DNA of 64,000 nt, taken from Taxillus chinensis (lineage: Eukaryota; Streptophyta; Magnoliopsida; Santalales; Loranthaceae). Location of the stretch: assembly GCA_023512835.1 (NCBI GenBank), contig CM042090.1, forward strand, positions 6,293,826-6,357,825. Direction: 5' to 3'. The notes under the pieces are model-generated. The model ran no database searches. It was not told the DNA's origin and was given only the letters and a program-made list of their open reading frames with translations. Within the stretch, counting starts at the first letter, position 1, and each line of letters starts with the position of its first letter. Of this stretch, positions 35,505 through 47,196 are shown in pieces. The position numbers were made by a program, and so were the translations under genes.

Positions 35505-36196
35505 CAAGGGCGGATTTAGAAATTCCATTCAAGGTGGGCAAATTCAAAAATTCCATCTAGATGAGCAACTCATGTATTTGAATTTTAAAATTTAATATAT
35601 ATATATATATATAACACAAAAAAAATTTAAAATTTAAAATTTATTGTTCATATAAACAAAAAATAATAAACAAAAGATTTATCATAATCTTTTACAATCG
35701 ATTTCTATGTGTCTTCATATTTTGAAACTGTTTGTTGATAACTTCATTATCAATGTTATAAAAAATATTTGCCACTATATAGACAATTAAGTTATCATTC
35801 ACTCATTTAACTACACAATTAATTCTTCACAAATGTTCATAGCAAAGAATGCTTTCTTCACAGTGTCAGTCACAATTGATAAAATTTATATCAAAGTAAC
35901 CAGCAAATAAACTAATGGATATATTGTATTTTTGTTAGTTTCAATCATTTTTGAGCAAAATCATAAATATTCCTTTCAAGTCTTAAAAACTTAATGCTTT
36001 GGGCAAGGTAAATAAATTTTATTTGGGCAAAAATATCGTAGACTTTTTAATTATACATTAATTACTAATACTATTATACTAATAGTTTGCCTACCTTCAT
36101 CACATGCTAATAAAATATGCATATATAATTTTCCTTATACCAATAAGTTGAGGGTGGGAAAATGCCCACCCTGGTCACATGTTGGATCCACCCATG
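35505..36196. mobile_element. Non-autonomous hAT element (692 bp) with perfect TSD CTCTTAGA
   Basis: CTCTTAGA flanks both ends (35497-35504 and 36197-36204). The left end CAAGGGCGGATTTAG and the inward right end CATGGGTGGATCCAAC follow the CAGGGGCGGA-type termini common in plant hAT elements. The body is AT-rich without coding capacity. It splits the old reverse transcriptase between palm and thumb. Confidence 0.92.
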
Positions 36197-36811
36197 CTCT
36201 TAGATCCAAAAATTACACTTGCTTAATTTGGCATACAACTTGTATTCTCGTAATGTCTGTAACACCACATGCAGATGTTCCTCATACTCATCCTCAGAAG
36301 AAGAATACACCAAGATATCATCAATAAAAACTACCATAAATAAATCCAGATATGGAGCAAAGAGTTGATTCATTAGGCCTATGAACACTGCAGGTGCATT
36401 CGTCAGCCCAAATAGCTTCACCAAGCACTTATAGTGCCTATAACGACAACTGAGAGTTATCTTTGATATGTCACCCTTCCTCACATGCAATTGATGATAC
36501 CCGGACTGCAAATATATCTTTGAGAACCATCGAGCACCACAAAATTGATCAAATAGATCATCAATTTTGAGCAAAGGATACCGGTTATTCATTGTCCAAT
36601 TATTTATCTCTCAATAATTTATACATAACCAAAGAGTACCATCAGCCTTCTTGATAAACAACAATGGTGAATCCCAAGGGGAGCTACTCCGCCGAATAAA
36701 ACCCCAAGATAAAAAATCAATAACTTGTTTCTTGAGCTTCATAAGCTTAGCCGATGCCATCATATAAGCTCCCAATCTGATAGGTGTTATCCCAAGCAAC
36801 AGCTCTATCAA
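36197..36811 (-). pseudogene. Old Gypsy reverse transcriptase fingers and palm
   Basis: Two open stretches read VIDFLSWGFIRRSSSPWDSP then LLFIKKADGTLWLCINY (36611-36811) and [39 protein letters not shown] (36200-36592). FIDD is the catalytic box of Gypsy RTs. A stop lies between them. Confidence 0.9.
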
Positions 36812-36957
36812 AAATTGAACATCTTACACTGGTGGCAAACTCCTCAAATCATCAAGAAAGATATTAGGGTATTGATCCACAATATAGGGCAAGATAACTT
36901 TGCCCACCGATTCTCCTCAATGGGGCTCAAGTTTGCCAACTATTGGGTAAAATCACC

Positions 36958-37323
36958 TTATTCCTGTCGAAAAGGCCCCAACCGGCTTGCATCTTTCATC
37001 CACTCCCCTATAAAAGCACCCCGAGCACCAATAGGAGTATGAAAGGATACACGACGTGCATAACAATCAATCTTGGCCTCTGAATAGGCCAACCAATCCA
37101 TTCCAAGGATCACATCATAATTATTTAATTCTATCACAAAGAGATCACATTGGAGATCAACACCTCCAAGTGTAACCTGACAAGCACAACAAATACAACC
37201 CAGTACCACCAATCCTCCCATTAGTGACCCAACCACTAGGGGTCGATCAACCGCCTCATACTTCAAATATAGGCCCTCTACTATGTCATGTGCAATAAAC
37301 GAGTGTGTGGCACCAGTGTCCAT
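36958..37323 (-). pseudogene. Old Gypsy aspartic protease
   Basis: Open stretch with the catalytic triad MDTGATHSFI at its start and the flap-following ILGMDWL near residue 75, followed by the linker typical of Gypsy PR-RT junctions (IDCYARRVSF). The N-terminal part before the catalytic Asp is in a different frame. Confidence 0.85.
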
Positions 37324-37439
37324 CAGAACAGTACAAATCGTAAAAGAAACAATAATCGTAGCTCATACTGCAGATGGTCCCTGACCACCCTCACCTGCTA
37401 GGGTACTCTATCCTCCTAGTCCACAATAGTAAAAGTCTG

Positions 37440-37996
37440 CCCGTATTGCAAACTACCATCAGGCCAGTTAACTAGAGCCTTCTCTAGTTGGCCCTCTGAA
37501 CTAGTCCCTTGACCTCTCGCTGGGATTACTGTGTTGAAAATCGCCCTGGGACCAATTACGCTAATTGCATATATGTGGCCTCACTCCTCTAAGATGAATC
37601 ATGGGGATGCTACAGCCCCACCACAATAGTTGAGGCTACCTTAGTACAAATCTGCAATCCCATTCCATGTGGCCTGGAAGTCCACAACCTCGACAGTTTC
37701 GACTATCCTGATAGTATTACAGCCTTCTAAAGCTCATAAGACAGTTTCCCCTATCCACAGTCTGTTTGGCCACCTCCAGTGTCCTCCCTTGGCCTTTTAT
37801 GTAGATGCCCTCCAGTTCCCACTGGTCATTGGTTCCTCGTCGAGTCAAGGTCACGCTCTATAATGGTAGCCTTGTTCATTGCATCCCTATATGTGGTCAG
37901 CTCCATCGGATTAATCCTTTGCCTGATAGCTGGCTTCAATCCATCAATGAAATCCTGAGTCTTGAAGGTCTCAATTTGCCATGCATCAGGAGCATA
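37440..37996 (-). pseudogene. Old Gypsy gag, C-terminal part with zinc knuckle
   Basis: A perfect CCHC knuckle CRGCGLPGHMEWDC is encoded at 37654-37695. Just left of the young element's insertion site, the gag core resumes in the reading direction (FKTQDFIDGLKPAIRQRI, about 37920-37980). The N-terminal half lies beyond the insertion at 46204-46807. Confidence 0.8.
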
Positions 37997-38001
37997 TCAA
38001 C

Positions 38002-38924
38002 TGTCACGCCCCGGTTTTCCAACCCGAGGAGACCGGAACGTGACCCTCCCTTTATCCGGATTTGGATAAAGGGGTAGAATACAACATACACTTCACATTT
38101 TATTTGCAGAAACCAAAATCACATAATTATTAAATTCAAACCACATACCTTTATTGTGTTTCAAACTTCATTACAATATCTCCCCGCTGGGGTTACAATG
38201 CCTCAACAAAATTACATAACGCAAATAACATAAAATAAAGCCACAAAACAGAACTCTTCCACCTTGGTGTTTCCACCTAACGCCTGTAGGTTCCTGCAAG
38301 AAAACACACCATAGTAGGAGGGGTGAGCATCCACAACTCAGTAGGGATCATGTCTCCCCAACCCATCCCATGCTCCTAGCATCTACATGCCATGTGTACA
38401 AGTGCAGTGTCGTGTTACAATAATTTCAACAGACAATAACAAACCACATCAGTAGTTACAATTCTCCACCACACAAACCACAAGTGATTTAACTGCCTCT
38501 TCAGGCCAATGATTTAACCGCCTCTCATGCATAGTTTCCACAGTCAGTCTCACTGACATTAACTCAGCCTCTCAGGCTCCACAGTCAGTCTCACTGACAT
38601 CAACTCAGCCTCTCAGGCTCCACGGGTACAAAAGCATTGCCTCAGCCTCTCAGGCTTCTTAGGCTCCACAGACATAACAACAAACATTTAACATATATCT
38701 CAGTTATTCAGGCATAACAACAAACATTTAACATGCATGTCCACCCTGGAATAACATCAAACACCTAGCATGCATATCCCCACAGCCTAAAAACGCCTGT
38801 ATATGCAAATAGCATCTTCCTAGGGCATAAAAGCATGTTAGCAAACTCCCTAAAACCAAACAATTTCCACTCACAAGGCATCTTCGGTTAACTTCTTACA
38901 TGCCGCAAAACACGGGTCATTACA
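38002..38924 (-). repeat. 3' LTR of the young Gypsy element (internally deleted)
   Basis: 923 bp, matching both ends of the 5' LTR but lacking about 890 bp that corresponds to 45168-46060, including the TATA box, the GA tract and the presumed transcription start. The junction lies near 38783 ('ccccacag|cctaaaaacg'). Confidence 0.93.
38538..38645. repeat. 41-bp tandem repeat in the Gypsy LTR
   Basis: Two full units starting 'ccacagtcagtctcactgac' at 38538 and 38579, plus partial copies ending 'ctcagcctctcaggct'. The same array is present at 44922-45040 in the 5' LTR. Confidence 0.9.
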
Positions 38925-38940
38925 TCCTCTCCCCCTTAAG
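38925..38940 (-). other. Polypurine tract of the young Gypsy element
   Basis: CTTAAGGGGGAGAGGA on the minus strand directly abuts the 3' LTR and would prime plus-strand synthesis. Confidence 0.85.
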
Positions 38941-39169
38941 ACTTTTCGTCCTCGAAAAGAAACAACATGCACGGAAAACAGACACATGCGGCCCGTTTGC
39001 AAGACAGCGAGCCACAACGCCCAGATGGATTACACAACATAACAGGACATCTCAAATACAGTGAAATCTCAAAACACATCTCAATAAAAATACCAGTTTA
39101 CAAGTAGAAGTACAAATACACCAAGTCATGAACCACAAGAAAACACATCACTACAGCCACCTCCCACCC

Positions 39170-39601
39170 TTAAGATTGTTCGTCCTCGAACAACTTTGGG
39201 TGCTGCTCACGCATCACGGACTCACGTTCCCATGTCTCCTCCTCAATGCCACGGTGCTGCCACAGCACGCGAACCAAAGGAATAGCACGACCACACAAAA
39301 GCTTCTCCCGCCGATCTAGGATACGGATAGGGGCCTCAACAACGGACATGTCATCCTCAATGTCCAATGTCCCCCAATCGATCACTTGAGTGGGGTCAGG
39401 ATGATACTTCCTCAACTGGGACACGTGGAACACATTGTGCACCCGACTCAATCGCGGTGGCAATGCTAACCGGTAAGCTACAGGCCCCACATGAGCTATA
39501 ACCTCAAATGGACCAATGAACCGGGGAGAGAGTTTGGAACCTCTCCCAAAGCGCTGATGTCCACGTCGTGGAGAGACACGGAGAAACACATGATCGCCCA
39601 C
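39170..39601 (-). pseudogene. Young Gypsy: integrase C-terminus and chromodomain-type tail
   Basis: Open 143-codon stretch: [40 protein letters not shown], then [20 protein letters not shown] and [13 protein letters not shown] at the end. The last block matches the chromodomain-like ending of plant Tekay-type chromoviruses. Two stops (39602-39630) separate it from the preceding integrase part. Confidence 0.88.
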
Positions 39602-39625
39602 AGAAAACTCTAAAGGTCACCGTCG

Positions 39626-40270
39626 CTAATCCGCATAAGATTTCTGCCGACTCTGAGCTGAGAACAACCGCTGACGGATTAACCGAACCTTCTCAGTAGC
39701 CTCGTGAACCATCTGTGGTCCCAAGAGAGCTGTCTCCCCCACTTCGCTCCAACACAAAGGTGATCGACACGGCCACCCATACAACGCCTCAAAAGAAGCC
39801 ATCCCAATGGATGCCTGATAACTGTTATTGTAGGCAAACTCCACCAAAGGAAGGTGAGTTGCCCATGAACCCCCAAAATCTAGCACACAAGCCCTCAACA
39901 TGTCCTCCATGGTCTGATTCGTCCTCTCAGTCTGACCGTTAGTCTCAAGGTGAAAGGCTGTATTCAAGTGAAGCTTGGTCCCCATAGCCTCCTGCAAACC
40001 TGCCTAAAAATGGGAAGTGAACCTTGAATCCCGGTCAAAGACAACCGATGATGGTACGCCATGCAGCCTCACAATCTCGTTCATGTATAGCTGACTCAAG
40101 GTCCCAATGGAGTCCCGCTCGCGAACAGCAAGGAAATGGGCCGACTTTGTGAGTCGATCCACAATCACCCAAATCATATCTTTCCTCCCTGTGGTGGGTG
40201 GAAGACCAGTCACAAAATCCATCGCTATGTGGTCCCACTTCCACTCCGCTATGGGCAAGGGCTGTAACAT
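39626..40270 (-). pseudogene. Young Gypsy integrase catalytic core
   Basis: First Asp in [11 protein letters not shown] and second Asp in [15 protein letters not shown] (40004-40270). A single stop then interrupts before the Glu block TNGQTERTNQTMED (39626-39997), which lies in the same frame. It is followed by WSEVGE, typical of Gypsy integrases. Confidence 0.92.
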
Positions 40271-40282
40271 GCCCGCCGGCCG

Positions 40283-40657
40283 CTAATGCTTAGCCTTCAC
40301 CTGCTGACACGTGAGGCACCGCGAAACAAAGGCAGCCACATCGCGTTTCATCCCAGGCCACCAAAAATGTCCCCGAAGCGCATGGTACATCTTCGTACCC
40401 CCTAGATGCACAGCAACTCTAGACTGGTGAAACTCCCTCATCACCTCATCCATGAGAGAAGAAGCCACTACTAACCGCCCCTGAAAAGACAACTCATGCT
40501 CAGAACTCTCTGTCCAGTCCTCAGATAGCTCACCAGCCTCAATACGGGCACGGAGAACCTCGCACTCAATGTCACCCAACTGTCCCTCCCGGACGCGCTG
40601 GTACAACTCAGGCACAACCACCAAAGGACTCGGGGACCGTCCCACCATCACGAACAA
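40283..40657 (-). pseudogene. Young Gypsy: linker and integrase zinc region
   Basis: LGDIECEVLRARIEAG linker, then the HHCC zinc finger: REFHQSRVAVHLGGTKMYHA ... CLTCQQVKAKH. A stop at 40283 separates it from the core. Confidence 0.9.
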
Positions 40658-40832
40658 CAGGCCGCAGCTGCAACATCGCCAACTACTCCATCGGCTTCCA
40701 CTCTCTCACGGCCACCTCGGCTTTCCCTTTTTCGCTCAACGCGTCGCCCACAACATTACCCTTGCCCAGGAGTATAGGCAAGAGTAAAGTCAAAGGTCTG
40801 CAAATACTCTACCCATCTCCTCTGCCTCAAAT

Positions 40833-41699
40833 TCAAGTCCTTCGAGTAAAGATGTTCTGAAGGCTCTTGTGATCCGAGAACACCCCGAACTTCTCCCCCA
40901 AAAGGTAATGTTGCCAACTCTTCAAGGCAAAGATGACAGCCGCCAACTCAAGATCATGAGTAGGAAAATTCTGCTCATGAGGCTTCAGCTGCCTCGACCC
41001 ATAAGCTACCACACTGTGCTCCTGCATAAGCACACACCCCAAACCAACCCTGGACGCATCACAGTACACCTCATATGGGATATCCTCCCGAGGTAACCTC
41101 AACACCGGTGCAGTGGTCAAACGGGTTTTGAGAGCCTCAAATGCCTGCTGACACTTATCAGTCCACTCAAACTTCACTCCCTTCCGAGTCAATGCCGTCA
41201 TAGGAGCTGCCAAACGGGAGAATCCCTCTACAAAACGACGGTAATAGCCTGCCAAGCCAAGAAAACTACGAATCTCGAAAACATTGGTTGGTCTCTCCCA
41301 TGATGATACCGCCTCAATCTTGGCTGGGTCTACTCTAACCCCTTCAGCTGACACTACGTGGCCAAGGAAATGGACCTCCTGCATCCAAAACTCACATTTG
41401 CTAAATTTAGCAAACAACTGCTGGTCCCTTAGGGTTTGCAACACTGTTGCCAAATGCTCCACATGCTCCCTCTCGGTCTTGGAATATACCAAGATATCGT
41501 CTATAAACACCACCACGAACGAGTCTAAGTATGGGGCAAAGACTTTGTTTATCAAATGCATAAACACTGCCGGCGCATTAGTGAGCCCAAAAGGCATCAC
41601 TATCCACTCATAGTGCCCATACCTGCACTGAAAAGCCGTCTTAGGGATGTCTTCCTCCCTAACCCTCAACCGATGATACCCCGACCGTAGATCTATCAT
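40833..41699 (-). pseudogene. Young Gypsy reverse transcriptase (from palm) and RNase H
   Basis: 288 open codons: [44 protein letters not shown] (catalytic FIDD), [40 protein letters not shown], then RNase H with [15 protein letters not shown] and [12 protein letters not shown]. The frame breaks after FTRRT, so the end of RNase H is shifted. A TAG (about 41703-41705) separates it from the RT fingers. Confidence 0.93.
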
Positions 41700-41705
41700 G
41701 GAAAA

Positions 41706-42314
41706 CTACCGGGCTCCACTCAACTGGTCAAACAGGTCATCGATCCGAGGCAACGGATACTTGTTCTTCACAGTCACCAAATTCAACTTCCTATAGTCGA
41801 TGCAAAGGCGTAGCGTGCCATCTGCCTTCTTTGCAAAGAGCACCGGAGCACCCCAAGGTGAGGTACTCGGTCTGATATACCCTCGGTCCATCAACTCCTC
41901 TATCTGCCTCTGGAGCTCCCTCAACTCAGCTAGTCTCATCCGATAAGCCACTTGGGATATCGGTCCAGTCCCCGGTACCAACTCAATGGCGAACTCTACA
42001 CTTCTCTTAGGAGGTAGACTCCTTAACTGGTCAGGAAAGACATCCTGAAATTGGTCAACAACTGCTGGCCACACTCTCTTTTCCACCTTCCCTTCCTCAG
42101 CAAAGGTCAGGGCTGGCAACCTGTGGGTAATGGCACCCCACTGGTCCAACACTGGCCCAGCCCGACTCGCCTCACTGTCCCACTCCCCCTGCAGGGTGCA
42201 AGAGATCCCTGCAGGTGTAACGAAGGATACACGCCGCCGATAACATTCTATCTTGGCCTGGAAAGCCATAAGCCAATCCATACCCAAGATCAGGTCAAAA
42301 GCACGCAAGGGCAA
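41706..42314 (-). pseudogene. Young Gypsy: end of protease and RT fingers
   Basis: Starts in the protease ([20 protein letters not shown]), passes the PR-RT linker and ends in [39 protein letters not shown] and [16 protein letters not shown], followed by a TAG. It is in a different frame from the protease start because of a small deletion around 42300. Confidence 0.92.
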
Positions 42315-42913
42315 ACACGTCGCACCTCAATCATACCCCCCACTGGAGACTCAACAACTAGGGGCTTCGCTGCCTCCACACAAGCTAACCCCAAGCTATC
42401 TATCACAAGCTCAACAACAAAAGAACACCATGCACCCGTATCGAAAAGAACAGAAGCTAATGTACGGGAGATCAAAAGGGTACCTCTAACCACCGATGGT
42501 CCTGCTCCACCCTCAGCCGGTGGGGGTGGTAGCTCAGCCTCCTCTTGGTACGTTGCCTCCAGTGCAAACACCCTCCCTTGGCCTGTGCCACTGGTCGGCT
42601 CACTCACTGGGCGCTTCCCGCCATGGCTGCCACCAGCTTCAGTCTGCTGACGCTCTTGCCTCCCCTGAGGTCGGGTCTGGCTAGATCCCGCCTGGCTAGC
42701 CTGCCACTGGCGGGCTGGCCTCTCCGCTAGAGTGCGGAAACTAGCATCACTCCTCATGCTGGATGCCACGCCTCCTGCTCCCCTGTTGCCACTTCTACAC
42801 ACCCGGCTCAAGTGGCCCTCTCGCCCAAAGCTGTTGCACCGCCAGTCCTTCTTGGGACATTCCCTCTTGAAGTGACCTTGCCTCCCACAACAAAGACAAC
42901 CGCTGGGGAGACC
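42290..42913 (-). pseudogene. Young Gypsy: nucleocapsid knuckles and protease start
   Basis: In the same frame as gag after the TGA at 42914-42916. An intact CCHC knuckle CLCCGRQGHFKREC (42857-42898) is followed by a second whose second Cys is Phe (CNSFGREGHLSRVC). Then come a Gln/Arg-rich linker and the protease active site LFDTGAWCSFV. The frame ends at 42290, where roughly 15-20 residues typical of this region are missing. Confidence 0.85.
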
Positions 42914-43900
42914 TCATGCTGAACCTCCCTGCCCACTACCGCCAAGGGTGAACCTCCCTGAGTTCACAGATGGTAGACCCCGGCTGCGGAAAGAACCACT
43001 ATCTCTCTCCTCAGTCTTGGGCCTCTTGGACCCAGAATCGCGTTCAGACCCACCTTGTAACTGGCGACCCTGGTGGACCTGCCTCCCATCATCCAGTTCC
43101 CTCTCAGCTATGTGTGCTGTCTTAACAACCTCAGCATAGGTCCTCAAACGCAGAATCGCCACCCTCTGCCTAAGAGCTGGCCTGAGACCCAAGGTGAACT
43201 TGTGGGCTTCCAGGTCCTCCTTTGCCACAGTCTCGGGGGCAAACCTACTTAGGCTCCGGAACTCCAGCTCATACTCGGGCATCGTCTTTGATCCTTGCTT
43301 CAGGTTGCCAAATTCTTCTCTCTTCTGCCATCTCAAGGACTCAGGGAAAAACTCATCGTGGAAGAGTTGCAAGAACTCCTCCCACAGCATAAACTGCACC
43401 GCACGGCTCCCCGCGACATTCTGCCACCACTCCAGAGCATTCCCCTCTAGCTGCCGAATGGCCAGTCTCACCTTATCCTCCTCCCGGGGTAGGAGAAAGG
43501 AAAACACATGTTCGATCTGCCTCAGCCAGTGCTCAGCTAACACTGGGTCCTCCTCTCCTTTGAATCGTGGAGGTTGTTCCTTTCGGAACCGTGTCACCAC
43601 GTCATCCTCTGCACGAATCGGTATACCACTCAGCGAACCCTCACGCTCCCGGGGTAGCTCCCCCACTGGTGGTGGTGGTGGTGGCACCACCTGCTGGGCT
43701 GCCATCTCGCGGCGCACCTCCTCCTGTAGCTCTTGCCGGATACCCTCCCTCAGCTCTAGGACTTCCAGCCGGATTCCTTCTCGCAGCTGCGCCAGCAACA
43801 GTGCATGTCCTCCAACGGACTGCCCCACACCCGGGCCCTCACGGGCAGATGACTCATCAGCCACTACCCCGGACGCACGTGTCACTCTCCTCGGTGGCAT
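42914..43900 (-). pseudogene. Young Gypsy gag (capsid)
   Basis: The start MPPRRVTRASG is chosen because it is the usual beginning of this gag group (the old copy begins MAPRRSARG). An acidic/coiled segment (LREGIRLEVLELREGIRQEL) is followed by the retrotransposon gag core: EHWLRQIEHVFSFLLPREED, LEWWQNVAGS, FFPESLRWQKREEFGNLKQG, RFAPETVAKEDL. Gag forms the virus-like particle. The frame ends with a TGA just before the zinc knuckle. Confidence 0.92.
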
Positions 43901-44370
43901 TCTTACTACAGGAAGTAGGAAGCACAAACGTCAGAACGCGTTCGACAATTATCGGGTTTCACTACCTCTACCCCACTATCAAGTCAAGTAGTAAATGGCA
44001 TCACACACATTTTACACATTGCACCAATCAACATTGCACACAGTTCAAATAAACAAGGACCTTTCCTTGTAGTCATGCTCAAGGTACTTCAAATAAAATT
44101 AAAGTTGCACAATTTACACCTTATCACATTATTCACATTTTTCTTTTATCACAATTACAATGTTAACAGGTATCCACACCTTCACATACAATAACCAATG
44201 CAACTAGTGCCCTAACGCCAATGCATGCAAATCCTACCTCAGGTCTGGACTACCCCAAGTACACCTTAGAGGCTCCAAGAGGACCGTATTGATCAGGCAC
44301 GTCCCCCCAGGTTCGCCCAAAGGACTCAAGATAACCAGATCCGCCCACTACCCTAGGCCAACTAGACTAT

Positions 44371-44382
44371 GCACTGATACCA
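44371..44382 (-). other. Primer binding site, tRNA-iMet type (young Gypsy)
   Basis: TGGTATCAGTGC on the minus strand, 3 nt after the 5' LTR. It matches the standard plant initiator-Met primer site TGGTATCAGAGC at 11 of 12 positions. Confidence 0.88.
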
Positions 44383-44385
44383 TAT

Positions 44386-45527
44386 TGTCACGCCCCGATT
44401 TTCCAACCCGAGGAGACCGAAACGTGACCCTCCCTTTATCCGGGTTTGGATAAAGGGGTAGAATACAACATACACTTCACATTTTATTTTCAGAAACCAA
44501 AATCACATAATTATTAAATTCAAACCACATGCCTTTATTGTGTTTCAAACTTCATTACAATATCTCCCCGCTGGGGTTACAATGCCTCAACAAAATTACA
44601 TAACGCAAATAACATAAAACAAAGCCACAAAACAGAACTCTTCCACCTTGGTGTTTCCACCTAACGCCTGTAGGTTCCTGCAAGAAAACACACCATAGTA
44701 GGAGGGGTGAGGATCCATAGCTCAGTAGGGATCATGTCTCCCCAACCCATCCCATGCTCCTAGCATCTACATGCCATGTGTACAAGTGCAGTGTCGTGTT
44801 ACAATAATTTCAATAGACAATAACAAACCACATCAGTAGTTACAATTCTCCACCACACAAACCACAAGTGATTTAACCGCCTCTTCAGGCCAATGACTTA
44901 ACCGCCTCTCATGCATAGTTTCCACAGTCAGTCTCACTGACATTAACTCAGCCTCTCAGGCTCCACAGTCAGTCTCACTGACATTAACTCAGCCTCTCAG
45001 GCTCCACGGGTACAAAAGCATTGCCTCAGCCTCTCAGGCTTCTTAGGCTCCACAGACATAACAACAAACATTTAACATATATCTCAATTATTCAGGCATA
45101 ACAACAAACATTTAACATGCATGTCCACCCTGGTATAACATCAAACACCTAGCATGCATATCCTCACAGACATTACATCAAACACTTTTCAGGCATAACC
45201 ACACTGCATAACATCAATCGCATAACATGCATGGCCTCACAGGCTTAATATCAAACACCTAGTGTGCAGTGCCACATAGACCTAATCTCATCCCCATACA
45301 TGCCACTGAAGGCCAACATCCATATAGGAGATCACACCTATATGGATTTACATATAATATATATATCCAGATTACGAAATCGACTACCACAAGGCCAAAA
45401 CCCTGGGATAGGTACAAGGAAGAACAAAACCCTTACCTTGAAAATGTCCTCCTGCTCTTGCTCCCGCGCTAGACACCGTCCTCCCCACGCAAGATGCTCA
45501 GGCAACAAGCCAGCAACTCTCCTTCCT

Positions 45528-45592
<65 letters not shown>

Positions 45593-46198
45593 GACGGCTG
45601 CAATGGCTGAAGAGAACCCTAACCCTAGAACAAGGAGTCTTCACTTCTATATATAGGCATCACAGCATTAAAATGACGTAGTTTTGATCACACAAGTTGT
45701 AACCTTTCCGCACCCACACACGACAAAATATCCACAATTCCAACATACCCCTTTGGGAAAAGATGTTTAGAATCACAAAACCAAGGTGACGGTGCAAAAA
45801 TATGGCTGCACGCCATATCCCCAATTGACTTGCAGCTCCAAATGCTATGAAATTCTACCCCAAGCTTCCTTGCATCATGTAAAAGGCTGATATGCAGAAA
45901 AATGCTTGCACGCCAATTGGTTCAATTGGATTTCAAGGCCTTTGGCTTTGAAACTTCTGTGGGAGGTAAAGGACATCATTCTGAGAAACTTTTGTTCTGC
46001 ACGCCAATTGATTTGAGGCCATCTACTTGGTCAAAATCAACCTCCAAAACCAGACAAAATAACCTAAAAACGCCTGTATATGCAAATAGCATCTTCCTAG
46101 GGCATAAAAGTATGTTAGCCTCCCTAAAACCCAACAATTTCCACTCACAAGACATCTTCGGTTAACTTTTTACATGCCGCAAAACACGGGTCATTACA
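44386..46198 (-). repeat. 5' LTR of the young Gypsy element (full length, 1,813 bp)
   Basis: Minus-strand start TGTAATGACCCGTG, end CGGGGCGTGACA. It contains a TATA box (45647-45656), telo-box repeats AACCCTAACCCTA (plus strand, 45615-45627) and a GA tract on the transcribed strand (45532-45590), in that order. The 41-bp tandem array follows in U5-proximal sequence. Confidence 0.94.
45647..45656 (-). promoter_or_regulatory. TATA box of the young Gypsy 5' LTR
   Basis: CTATATATAG on the minus strand. Transcription should begin about 30 bp downstream, near the telo-box, with the GA tract in the early transcript. Confidence 0.6.
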
Positions 46199-46203
46199 TC
46201 AAC

Positions 46204-46807
46204 CCAAATCTGTGAACGACTGCACACACTCGGCTATTGTCTTACCACCTTGCTCTAGAGTGTAATATTCCCTCCTCCAAGTTCTCTATACTGATCGAGG
46301 GAAGTAATCGTAATAGAAGAGATCGACAAATTCCTCCCAAGTTAGATGATGCCCATTGTTGGGCTCCACCAACCAGGTAGTGCATGGCCAAACGAACCTT
46401 AAGCCCCACTAGAACTTGTATCATCTTGAAAATCTCTTTAGTCCACTTTATCCACTCCTCAACATCCTCAGGCTGCTTACTTCAAACTTTGTCAGTTTCC
46501 TCTTATCAAAACGACTGACCCAATTTACCAGAATTGGTGTAGGATCTACTATAACCTCATGTTAATGCACCTCTCAAAAGTTCTCCTATGGTGCTAGCTG
46601 CTAGCGCACTACTATCTGTTGCCTTTGCATCTCTGCTTGAACTTCTAATTGCATCGTCTCCTGAATGGAGCCCTAATGTTGACCTAAGCTTTGTGAGAAG
46701 TCCATTCCCCCTGCCCCTGGCACTTGGGAACTTTGTCCTAACTATTCTGAATTAGTGTGGGACTCCACAGCTAGTTCCTTACCCCTCGCACTTCGCCTAG
46801 GTGCCAT
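46204..46807 (-). pseudogene. Old Gypsy gag, N-terminal part
   Basis: Starts MAPRRSARGKELAVE at 46807. Further in, broken frames read PNNGHHLTWEEFVDLFYYDY and GGKTIAECVQSF, matching the gag core of the young element (WEEFLQLFHDEFFP; KTMPEYELEF). It ends at the young element's target duplication (46199-46203) and resumes at 37996. Numerous stops. Confidence 0.8.
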
Positions 46808-47196
46808 TTGCTACACAATTACACATTAAAGATCTTATCTAAGACATCACTATCGAATCTACATAACTAATCAAGTATAACCCATAGGTTCACACAACAA
46901 GCTATCAATTGGACATAGTTGTCCTAAACAACAGATATCATCAGGACAATCATATTGCCAACTAGTGGCTATTTATTTTATTAAAGTCACATGTGCAATC
47001 AATTCTAGTGCCCTAAATGCACAAGTAATGTCATGTCATGTATACACCCATCCAATGCATCTTAAGATGATCTGACTGACACTAAGGTAACCAAGGACAC
47101 CATTAAGGACTGTGTTGATCAAGTGCCCTCCTCAATGTCTCCCTAACTCCGTAGTTTCAATCAATCACCCTACTATAATAGGTCACTAAATTGACT
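46808..47196 (-). other. Leader of the old Gypsy element
   Basis: Untranslated stretch between the primer site and gag, comparable in position to 43901-44370 in the young element. No other content seen. Confidence 0.6.

Larger units (their letters stand above)
38002..46198 (-). mobile_element. Young complete Gypsy chromovirus (8.2 kb) with TSD TCAAC
   Basis: Flanked by TCAAC at 37997-38001 and 46199-46203. Order on the minus strand: 5' LTR (44386-46198), PBS (44371-44382), gag, protease, RT, RNase H, integrase, chromodomain-type tail, PPT (38925-38940), 3' LTR (38002-38924). The LTRs begin TGTAATGACCC and end GGCGTGACA. Where both LTRs are present they are nearly identical, so insertion is recent. 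It is not autonomous: at least three stops, a frameshift/deletion in protease and a break after RNase H. The chromodomain-type tail suggests the Tekay/Del group (inference). It sits inside the gag of the older element. Confidence 0.95.

Noticed and set aside
42051..43991. Long plus-strand open frames (199 and 265 codons) opposite the Gypsy gag and protease
   Set aside because: They are antisense shadows of the gag-pol coding strand, which has clear conserved domains; the antisense peptides show none.
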